Assembly (NCBI GenBank): GCA_951640165.1
Contig: OX621246.1
Location: forward strand, 33,746,501 to 33,810,500
Source of the DNA: Pseudoips prasinana
Taxonomy: Eukaryota > Arthropoda > Insecta > Lepidoptera > Nolidae
Direction: 5' to 3'
DNA: 64,000 nt
Position numbers and translations under genes: made by a program. Shown piece after piece: positions 11,101-23,100 of this stretch. Under the pieces are notes generated by a model. It saw nothing but the letters and a program-made list of their open reading frames with translations. It had not been told where the DNA came from and did no database searches. The stretch's first letter is position 1, and each line of letters starts with the position of its first letter.

Positions 11101-14100
11101 AACAATACATAATCCAGGTAAAGTCGTGTCACCACCATAGTACTTCGGAGTTGTTCTCTGGATCGATTACATTTTAAGGAACAACAACAAAGTTTCACGA
11201 AGTTTCCACTCCTTCAGTTGCTCGTTAAATTATAATTTTGTTGGAATATCCAAGAAAAGGCAGGGTGTAGGCGTAATCCTGTGGAACATCCCTTTTTATC
11301 TCAACCATGGAGTTGTGTCAGGTGCTATGGATGGATTTTAACGCATGACAACGATGGTATTGATGAAATTATACAACATATAACATAATTAACGCACACC
11401 TTCAAACACCCCAATTAGAATATTATGTTGTGATCATATACACTGAATTTTTAATTTAATTAATTTTTTGGAATAAAGTTGATTTTGCTTTATCTTGTAT
11501 TGAATGATGGAATTTGTATGAATACAAATAAAACTGCGATTTAAAAGTCTTATTACTTTAGCTTACGGTCCATTTCAATTTGTTTTGACTGTACAGGGTT
11601 AATATGACAATAATTTCCGTAAATTTAATTATTTTGGAATAATAAATTACCTATATTAAAAATGATATAAATCGATTCAGTAAACGATTCTGAACAAACT
11701 ATTTTCAGGATGTGCGTTAATTAAGCTACATGATGTATATGATCATTCACATCATCAGCCTGATATCGTCCACGGTTGAACATAAGCCATCCCCAAAGGT
11801 TTATATAACGTTGCCATTTGGAGGCGTTTGCCGTATTCATTATTTTCGCGCGTATTATTCGCATTTGGCGAACGCAGTTAGTTGGTAGATAGTACACAGG
11901 AGGCGATGCTGCCTGACTACCTGGTGTATCACTTTTACGCCTTTTACACCATCCACGGGATTGCATAGGCCCTGATTATTCTTTCTGAACCGGAAACCAC
12001 ACGGCCAATGAAATGATCTTTCTCTATACTTTAAATTAATTTGCAATAATATTATGATAAAAATTAGAGATTAGTTTCCCTTTTGTATGTCTATTAAATT
12101 TTAAGTCACTGTTTGCCTCTTTGACGATACTAGAGGATAAAGTAACAATACACACTTAGTAATCAATATCCTAATCTATAGATATTTCAACTATAACTTT
12201 GAAATTAGATACCTAGATTACATACATACAGTTTAAAATAATAAAAACTTTCCTACAAATATTAAATCGTCGTCTGCGAGCAGCAGAAAGCTGGCAATCC
12301 CCATTGTAGGGCAACGTGTATACTTTGACCTAAGTATAAAGTAAAAGAAATGTGATGATTGGAAAACAAATGACATTCTCGATCCCTTGAGAAATTCCAG
12401 TCAGAAAAATCCATTGACCAATTACCATACAAAATAAATTTTACTCAGCACAACACACAAAATAAAAGTTTGTTGTAAAAACACAACCTACAATGCGGGA
12501 CCCGTAACCCGGGACGATTTCCATTCTATTAATAGTGTAAACATTATAAATACCAATTCTTTAACTTAACAATTTCATGGCAGACCTGGCTTTTAAATAT
12601 AAGCAATCAATATAAGTATGCAACTTTCATAAACCTTCATTGAAATAAAAGAGTCGTTATCAATCGCACAGAAAAACTCAGTTGTTTCTTGCATGCTCAG
12701 CCGAAAAAATCTAGCGCTGGGTTTTGCTGACAACCCAGTTTGTTACGCATGGAGGCTAGTAATCTATATATATAAAAATCAATTCCACTTTTCGTTGTAA
12801 TGTTACAACTCAACAACGCCTTTACCGATTTGGCTAATTTTAGTATTGAATTATTCGTGGAAGTCCAGGGAAGGTTTGTACGTAGAGAACATTTAAAAAA
12901 GTCTTGAAAAAGTGTAAAATCAACATCTTTTAGCAATTTCAAATATTTTTTTGTTTGAATAAATCAACTTAATAATCTTTTTTTTTATTACTATGCCGTA
13001 TACGTAGCGAAGCACAAACCGGGCCGTTAGTTTTATATATATACATTGCAATGCATTATCATCTAGTAGTTATGGCGTCACTCGGTTCATTTAGGTGTGA
13101 ACTCATGGTTAGCTTGGTGTTTTTAACCAAAGCTTTACAACGCCAATACCTTGTCGGTTATGTTGGAACCATGATCTTTCTATGAGGATATTATAATTTT
13201 GGCGACATCTCTGACTTTTATGTAACTAAATGATTTAGAAAGAAATAATTATTTTACGTTTGTTTCTTCGTTTGGGACAGTACAAGATTTTTTTTCATCG
13301 ATATAGATTTATTTATTATGTTTTGTTTTAGTCACTAAACTTACGTCACATTTATATCGAACAACCTGAAAATAGAAAGATATCCTCAAATGTAAACCTG
13401 AAAATTTCGACCGTTTAGAAGGAGAGCAGTTGCAATCGATCAGTATGTAAAATGTAAAATTTTCTGATTTATTCGTACATTATATGCCCAATGAAATTTT
13501 ATGTACTACTTCATGTCATTTATATTGTAATCCATATCAGAAGTACAAAATATGAATACTTTTACACGTGTAACTTCTTAATATTAATTTATCGCAAAGA
13601 ATTCAAATGTAAGAACCCAAATAGACCATGAGAAATAGCTTAACATAAATTCCAGCGCGTGGGAAGGTCGCATTCTTATCATTTTAGGCGGATTACTTAC
13701 TTACGGAATATTTCTGCGGATATCCAGCTTTTGTTTTTAGAGTTCTGTACTAAAATTGTAAGCAGGAACCCTTATGGGGAGACAAAATTCGTCCGAATGT
13801 GCGTTTGTCTATAACAGCTATATATATCAGCGACTGCCTCGTTGGCCTAGCGATAGCGTGTTCACCCGCAGAAAACGAGGTCGTGGGTTCAAATTCCAGG
13901 TCGGGCCGAAAGTGATAATGGGACATTTCTCTAAAAAGAAAATTGCACAAAGGTTTCTAAAGAAATCTCTTCCTGTCCTGTTCCTTCTAGTAGACCTGCA
14001 AGTGGAGAACCTTTCACAAGAGAAACCCTCACTGTTTTGTGAATTTTGCAATAAGTGCATAATTGGACAGCTATTGATAAGAGAAAAATTACCTCCAATT

Positions 14101-17100
14101 TCGAACGTGTAGGCTTGCTAGATGAATATTACGTAAATAATAAAAATACATCGGCTGCGTTTGAATAGTATAGGATCAAATATCCAAATCGTCATGTGCC
14201 AACCAGAAAGGTTATCGTTCAAGAAAAAATCTGTATGCCACCCATTCTGTACTTGACCTCTTTCCGGTCGTGCCGCTAGGCGTCTCATCGGATCATAACT
14301 TGTGCACTATAATGTGTTCCGCGCAGATGGCTAATCTCTATTGAGAGTAGCCGCCGTATCCGAAATTCGGCTAGGAGGACTTTATTATTATATATCGGCA
14401 TCGTTGGTCTAGTGGCAACGTAACCGTAGATAATGAGATTGTGGGTTAAAACCTGAGATACAGAGCTGTTATTGGAATAAAATATGGGGGTAATATCCTT
14501 TGCCGTCAGCCACACATCATAATTTTCTTCTATACTAGCCCCTGTGCCTCGCGGCTTTACCCGCGTTAAATTTTATAAATTATCACAGCTCCGCCCCGTT
14601 GGTGATAGCGTGATAATATGTAGCCTATATGTTGATCCGACCTCTTTGTAATATTCATGCAAAATTAGAAATAAAACCATGCAGTACTTTTTGAGTTTAG
14701 CCCGGACATACATACAGACACACAGACAAAAATTCTAAAAACTATATTTTTGGCTTCGATATCGGTTGTAGATCATGCCCCAAGTATCCTGTTAAAAAAT
14801 ATTCAATGTACAGTTTTGACTTTCCTACGATTTTATTATATGTATATAAATAGCTGTGCCCCGAGGTTTTACCCGCGTTAAATTTTATAGATTACCACAG
14901 ATTCTCCCCCGTAGGAGATAGCGTGATGATATGTAGCCTATATGTTGACCCGACCTCATAGTAATATTCATGCAAAATTAGAAATAAAACCATGCAGTAC
15001 TTTTTGAATTTAGCCCGGACATACATACAGACAAACAGACACACAGACAAAAATTCTAAAAACTATATTTTTGGCTTCGATATCGGTTGTAGATCATGCC
15101 CCAAGTATCCTATTAAAAAAACTTGAGAGGTGTCAAGGGACACCCGGATGGAACGAAGTTATTTCTTATTATTTATTATGTACAAAAAACCTGTATACAC
15201 TCAACAAAAACAATCGTCGCGACACCACACTTTTCAATACGAAATAAAAATGAAAATATCTGGCTTGCTTTCTATAAGAGAGAGAGAGAGAAACAGACAG
15301 ACAGAGAAACATGCGCACGCCGCACAGCTGCAAAAAGTGTCGTGACAACTTTTCGTAAGATTTTTTTCCGTCTACCTCCCTTTCACAACGCGCGATAAGG
15401 AACTTCGTTCCAAAAATATTCAATGTACAGTTTTGACTTTCCAACGATTATATTATATGTATAGTTTATTTAAATCTTTCTACAGGTGTGCGAAGGTCTC
15501 AACATGCACCTATCATCGGTCCACTCCGCAGACGAGGAGCGATTCATCGTCTCCGGCATCCGGCAGAGCAGTGACTACAGCGCTGGTTCAGTCTACTGGC
15601 TCGGTTCCCGTCTATCTGGAGAGGACGGGGGCAGCCTGAGCTGGATCGACGGAAGCGCTGTAGTGTACCAGGGATGGCCGCCTTACAATGATACTGAGAT
15701 TGTTGAAGATGCTTGTTTAGGTGTTCAGGTATTATCTTTAAACATATTAGTTTACCATTAATGGATTTAATGTTTAATGGACCCGATCTACTTTTAAACG
15801 GTTCAAAAATTAACAGGATATCCACCATTAAATACCTAGGGCACTTTCTTGCTGACGACCTCAAGGACAATTTGGCTCTGGCGGTCCGGAGCAACATCTT
15901 GGTTTGTGCGATGTACAGACCAAGTTAAAATCACCCTGTTTAAGGCATACTGTCAGAGTCTGTACACGGGCAATATATTGTTCAACTACAACAAGGGAAC
16001 GCTAGATGTCCTCCACGTCCAGTATAATAATGCTTTCAGAATGCTATTGAGACTGCCTCGTTACTGTAGTGCGTCGGAAATGTTTGCGCAAGCTCGTACC
16101 GACGATTTTTATGTGATTATACGCAAAAAAACAGCATTCCTTGTGCGAAGAGTGAGAGACAGTCGGAATAGCATTCTGAAAATTATAGCCGAGAACCTCA
16201 ATTCGCCAATTATTGGCCGTTTTGTACGGTTAATTGTAAATACTAACACTAGAAAATAAGTTATTTTTATGTTACTAACACTCTATGGATTTATTTGTTC
16301 GCAATAAAAGTTATACAATACAATTCAATTAAAATATATTACTTTTATCAACTGCTAAACCTGAGCACATGTATGTGCTGATACTTAACTCTCACTTAAG
16401 AAGTGCGAATAAAAATATTCGCTAAATGTACCCCGCGGTTATACCCGCGTTAAACTTTATAAATTATCATAGCTCCTCCCCCGTAAGCGATAGCGTGATA
16501 ATATGTAGCCTATATGTTGACCCGACCTCTTAGTCATACAGCCCGGACATACATACAGATACACAGACACACAGACAAAAATTCTAAAAACTATATCTTT
16601 GGCTTTGATCTCGATTGTAGATCATGCCACAAGTATCCTTTAAAAAAAATATTCAATGTACAGTTTTGACTTTCCTACGATTTTATTATATGTATAGATA
16701 TCAAACTTATGAACGTAAAAGTTTGTGTAAAGTGTGTTTCGGTACAAATTAATAGAATTTGCGAGATTTTGCTTAAAATGTTGCACACATCACTAAACAT
16801 CAGATTTGCGTAACTGCAGAAGTTGGCCACAAAAATGTCAAGGCTTTATTTATGCTTACACCTGAGGTTATGATACTAAGTTTTACTTTGTTAAACTTAG
16901 GTACATAGTTTACCTTGCCAACATCGTTTTTGTGGGTAACATACTTGGGTCCGAGTTTTGCCCCAAGGAGGTGTTTTAAGTTTTCTTTATGAAGCGCTGT
17001 TAAAATAACTCTGTTGTAAGGTAGCAAGACGGGTAGTTATTCATTCGTTTTTACCGTCATGTAACCGCCGTGGCTGACTGGCTGTGTGGCTGATGGCCAA

Positions 17101-20100
17101 AAGAACATCGTCACCCCGTGGAGGGCGTAGTAGTCGCTCCGAGGGAATATATGTACAGGGGCTCTACCGGCTAAGTCACCGAACAAAATAAAAGTAAAAA
17201 ATGACTTAGTCAATCTCTAAATCAGCTTCAACGTTGACTATCGATTCCGGACCATTTATGACGTCACATGTGCTCATGGAAGCCGATTTAACGATTGATT
17301 GTGATCATTTTTAACACGATAAGAAGAATGATTTTTTTCGTAGATTTCACCCAACATCAGTTGTTCTTATTTTTTCTCGTTCTGTTGAACATTTCTGGTT
17401 CAGTTTTTTTGTGATAACTAATTAGCATAGTTTAACCTAACACCCTAAAAAGTATGGTTTATCTAATCATTGCAGAACTGACTTAGAATTTATTCCAAAG
17501 TTCAAAATGTCTAAAACCCTAAGTTTGAACTCATATTTCATAAATTTGCAACGTATCAAAAAATCACAAATCGTAGAACATACATGGGGGTGATTCGGAT
17601 CTCATCATAAAGTATCTAAATTTTGCGTTTGAACGTCAACTCACAGTGAATCTGAAAAAATTGGATGGGAATATGGCACATTTTGTTTATTTATGTATTC
17701 CGATTCATGAAATACCGCACGGTGGTAGTTAGAAGGACGGACAGACGGTGGTTCATTACCATATCAGCTGTAAGATGACACTGCTGCACAGAGGCCTCCC
17801 TCAAAAAAATCTCCACTCCATCATTTGAATAAACCAAATTTGACCTTGTTACGTAACTGATTAGTGGGATAAAGCACCTAGGCACGTGGTCAGTTTATAG
17901 ATGGGTAACCGCCAAACTGCTTGAACTTGATATTCTAAGGGATTTCCGTAGTTCATGTTCGGCTGTCAGTGCTGCTTTGCGTCGTTATACAACTCTTGTT
18001 AAGCCATATCAAAGACCTACTTTGACAACAGAGTAACCACTGCCCATACAATAAAGTAAGTTAAGTCGGCTGGGAATTTTTATTTTTTATAAATACTCAC
18101 CTAAATGTGTTATGTATTGATAAATTTTATCTATTTGTTTATTCCTAAATGGATTTCGCGTCTAAACAAATAAACCGTATTATTTTCCAGTGGAAGTCAT
18201 CGCCTATACCATCACAGTCCTCTGGCTTGTACTGGACTCCTCACAAGTGTGGAGTCACTGGAGGATATGTGTGCAAGCGCAGACTGAACCCTGAACATAT
18301 CGTCAAGAACAGAACAGTTGAAGGAACGGAAGGTATGTTAATATTTACAAGGCTGTCAAATGCCTATTATTAATTTATTCAGAGAACAATTTTACAATTG
18401 TAACGAAACGTTACATGATCCTAACTTAGATTATTTTTATTAATTTTTTTAATTACAAACTTGTCAATTATAGTGTATTTCTTTAATTATTTTTATTAAT
18501 ATATATTTAATTTTTATGCGTCTACAATCCCCTTTTTAACAATTCCAACGTGTGCACGTTCCTTAAGAGTGCACGAGGGGAATCCGCGGGGAAAGGGAGG
18601 ACCGTCGCAAGCGGCGGACATTTTAATGCAGCGCAGCCAGTCGTGCATAGACTGATCTAACGACAGGTCCACGCTACTTTGTGCCATACCGTGCGTTCTT
18701 AGCGGTTTTACGTAGTAATATTTTATTTATATCTGTTGGTAAATTCATTTAAATCAGCCATTGTTTTTAAATTACCAACAACGGCATCTTGGAAAGTGAT
18801 ATCCCGCTTGTAGGGAATTATTTTCCGAGCGTCAATTCGCCATTATTGCCCACCGCAGAACCTACAGGGCCGCACTCAGAGTTTCATCAGGGGGCCCCAG
18901 TCGGACATTCATCGGGGGCACATACCGACGTCGGCACAAGGATAGTACCGTACTGCGAACGGAAACAGACTGGCCGTACACCACGACTTATAAATTTTGT
19001 GTTGCTCTACTGTGACCTACTGAGGTGGAATACATGATATAATTTCGCCCAACGTGGGGCGCCAGTGTCACGTCTACTATTCTAATCCTATGCTACTGAA
19101 GCGGAAGGAATTTAATGAAACGACAATGATCATAAATAAAATTATATCATGTATTCCACCTCAGTAGGTCACAGTAGAGCAACACAAAATTTATAAGTCG
19201 TGGTGTACGGCCAGTCTGTTTCCGTTCGCAGTACGGTACTATCCTTGTGCCGACGTCGGTATGTGCCCCCGATGAATGTCCGACCGGGGCCCCCTGATGA
19301 AACTCTGAGTGCGGCCCTGTAGGTTCTGCGGTGGGCAATAATGGCGAATTGACGCTCGGAAAATAATTCCCTACAAGCGGGATATCACTTTCCAAGATGC
19401 CGTTGTTGGTAATTTAAAAACAATGGCTGATTTAAATGAATTTACCAACAGATATAAATAAAATATTACTACGTAAAACCGCTAAGAACGCACGGTATGG
19501 CACAAAGTAGCGTGGACCTGTCGTTAGATCAGTTTATGCACGACTGGCTGCGCTGCATTAAAATGTCCGCCGCTTGCAACGGTCCTCCCTTTCCCCGCGG
19601 ATTCCCCTCGTGCACTCTTAAGGAACGTGCACACGTTGGAATTGTTAAAAAGGGGATTGTGGACGCATAAAAATTAAATATATATTAATAAAAATAATTA
19701 AAGAAATACACTATAATTGACTAGTTTGTAATTAAAAAAATTAATAAAAATAATCTAAGTTAGGATCATGTAACGTTTCGTTACATTACCCGCCGGTCCC
19801 TCATATTTTATTTATTTAGATAAGAATGTTTTAGCCCGTATTGAAAATAATTTTAATCACCTTTACCATCGGCTGAATAGAATAGAAGTAGAGGAAAAAA
19901 TATTAGAACTGCATATGAAATGTACTAATTTATTTAAACAATATTTTGAAGAGTTACAAGGTTTAAAGAAAAGGAGTTTTGATCTATCGTGGGTTCGAGC
20001 TCTGAATCTCAAGTCAGTCAGACACCAATTCAGGTTTCAGTGACTTGCGATAGTAATTGTAGGACATCAGATTTGGGGAGACTTAAATATGACGGAAAGT

Positions 20101-23100
20101 CTTGCGTGCGTAACTTTATCCAACGAGCTAGCGAGTTTAGTGAAGCTCGGGGAATATCGGGGACCAAGTTGCTCGCGTATGGAACAGAAATCTTCGTCGA
20201 CGATGCCCTTCATTGGTTTAGAAGTGTTAAGGACCAAGTATCTTCCTGGGATGAACTTGTCATCCGCTTAAAGCAAGATTTTGATAAATCCGATTATGAT
20301 TTCCGACTTTTGTCTGAGATTCGGTCTAGAACTCAGAGTGATACGGAAAACATAACTATTTATTTGGCAATTTTATCAGGTATGTTTGCGCGTCTCTCCA
20401 AACCCTTGTCAGAAGAAGATAAACTTGAAATAGTTTTGCACAATATAAAAGTATGCTATGCTAGTACTATAGCTTCTGCAATTGAAATAAAGACTATTGA
20501 ACAGTTACGAACTATGTGTAGAAATTTCGAAATTGTAGAATCACGTTTAAAACAATCTCGGCAGCCATCAGCTACACCCAAAAATTTTAATAAACAAGAT
20601 TTAAATACATTTTATAAACCAAGGTCAAATTTTAATGAATATAATTCTAACAAAAATAAACAACAAAATACTTACACTAAATCTACAGATAATAATATAA
20701 ATGAAAAATACTTACATGCTATAACGACTGATGATTCAGATAGAAAACAACCATACTGTCCTAGATGTCGCAATCACTCTCATAGTTTAAGTAATTGTCA
20801 GAATACTGAAATTTTGTGTTTCAAGTGTGGTCAAAAAGGTGTCAAAAAGCCAGACTGCACAAATTGTACCAATTCAAAAAACTAGTAGTTCAGAATTGTA
20901 GTAGCCCATCTTCAAAAGAGAGTCGCTTCAATAAAGAAGATTGGGACAAATGGTTAGAAACACTACGTTTGTTTTTTAACAGTTACAAATTAGCTTCAAT
21001 TCTGCAGAGTAAGCCTTCTAATGATATGCGACCATATATTAGCATAGATGTTGATAGTTTTAGAGTTATGGGTCTCCTTGACTCAGGTTCAGCGATCACC
21101 ATCGTCGGTAATGATGCACATAACGCATTCCTTAGTCGTGGTCATAAAATATGTTTAGACGATGAAGTGTCAGTCATTGCTGCAGGTGGACAAACATTAA
21201 ATAGCATAGGTTATATTAATTTACCAATTAGGTTCGAGGATCAATTCCACATAATTAAGACATATGTAGTTCCAGAGATACAATCATGTTTAATCCTAGG
21301 AATAGATTTCTGGCGCGCATTTCATAATGTCCCAAGTATTTAAGTTCTCTTCAATTGTTAGATGTATCATCAGTTGATTTGGCGGCTATTGATTCTGTAA
21401 ACTTTATTAATTCCTACAGTAATTTGGATGACTCTCAGAAATCTATCGCTGATAACGTTATTGACCAGTTTAGAGACATTTCTTTTGAGCGTCGAGGTTT
21501 GGGTCGTACTGATTTGATAACTCACCGCATCGACACTGGTGTTTCGCCTCCTATTAGACAAAGGTACTATAGACTTTCTCCAGAGAAACAACAAATTCTT
21601 GTCGATCAGGTTGACGAAATGTTAAACTTAGATGTGGTGGAACCTTGTGAGAGTGCCTGGCAATCTCCTGTGCTCATTGTAAAGAAAAAGAGTGGTGAGC
21701 CCCGTTTTTGTCTCGACAGCCGAAAGCTGAACTCTGTCACTAAGAAAGATGCATATAATTTACCATACATATCCGAAATATTGGATAACTTGCGCGATGC
21801 TCATTTCCTTAGTAGCATCGATTTGTCTAAGGCATTTTGGCAGATTCCAATTGCAGAGGAAGATCGAGACAAGACCGCATTTTACGTACCAGGCCGTGGA
21901 ACCCTAAGGTTCAAAACCACCGCTTTTGGTTTAACAAATGCTCCGGCAACACAACAGCGTTTGGTAGATGCACTGCTAGGTAACGTTGATCATAGGGTAT
22001 TTGCATATCTTGATGATATTATTCTAGTTAGTAGTACTTTCGATGAGCACGTTTCTCTCCTATTTAGTGTCTTAGAAAAGTTACGGAAAGCAAATTTAAC
22101 AGTTAATTTTGACAAGTGTGAGTTCTTTCGAAGCCAGCTTAAATATCTAGGTTACGTGGTCGATGCGAGAGGATTACGAACGGATCCAGATAATGTTGAT
22201 GCCATCCTAAATTACGCGACCCCTACTAGTAGGAAGGAGCTCAAGCGTTTCCTAGGCACAGCTACTTGGTATCGAAGATTCGTTCCAAATTTTAGTACGA
22301 TTGCAGGGCCGCTTAACAAGCTGACTTCGCATAAAAAGAATTCACCACCATTCCAGTGGACTGATGAAGCTGACGCTTCTTTTAAAAAACTAAAGGAATG
22401 CCTGGTGTCAGCTCCCGTTCTTTCTTGTCCGGACTACAATCTTCCATTCGAGGTACACACGGATGCAAGCAATTATGGTGTAGGTGCTATGCTCACTCAG
22501 TCGGTGGACGGAAAAGAGCATCCCATAGCGTATATGAGCAGGTCTTTAACGTCAGCAGAGAAAAACTACAGTATCAAGGAGCGTGAAACCTTTGCTGTTC
22601 TGGTTGCACTGGAGCATTGGCGGTGTTATGTGGAGAATGGCAAGACGTTTACTGTTTACACTGATCATAGTGCACTGAAATGGTTTCTTTCTTTGGATAA
22701 TCCTACAGGCAGACTAGCTCGTTGGGGTGTTCGTTTGTCTTCTTTTGATTTTGTTATCAAGCATCGCCGAGGTGTAGACAATGTTATTCCTGATGCACTT
22801 TCACGCGCAGTACCTTGTTCTTCTATTCTAACTTCTAAATCTATTACGACAACTAATGATGATTGGTACAGGAACCTTTACAATAACTGTGTTAGTACCC
22901 CTGAGAGTTTTCCAAATTACATAGTTAAGAACGACACTCTTTTCCGTCTCAGTAAAAATAAATGTTGCCTTACTAATGAATTTTCGTGGAAAGAGGTAGT
23001 TCCATCGGAACTTCGCGAGACGGTCATTAAGAAAAACCATGATGAGGAAACAGCTGGTCATTTAGGCATTTTTAAAACATACAAACGTATTACGCTTAGG

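Larger units (their letters stand above)
8192..15485. other. Intron 1 of the receptor gene
   Basis: 7.3 kb of non-coding DNA with LINE, SINE and MITE fragments listed separately. Unassigned stretches of note are 8985-9469, 9673-10414, 12050-12764 and 13034-13830, in which I see no gene. A minus-strand frame at 8218-8436 has no recognised domain. Confidence 0.75.

Noticed and set aside
18789..19037. 82-codon open frame, seen three times (also 19147-19395 inverted and 24249-24497)
   Set aside because: It lies inside the LTR, begins with TTG, has no motif, and its repetition only reflects the three LTR copies.
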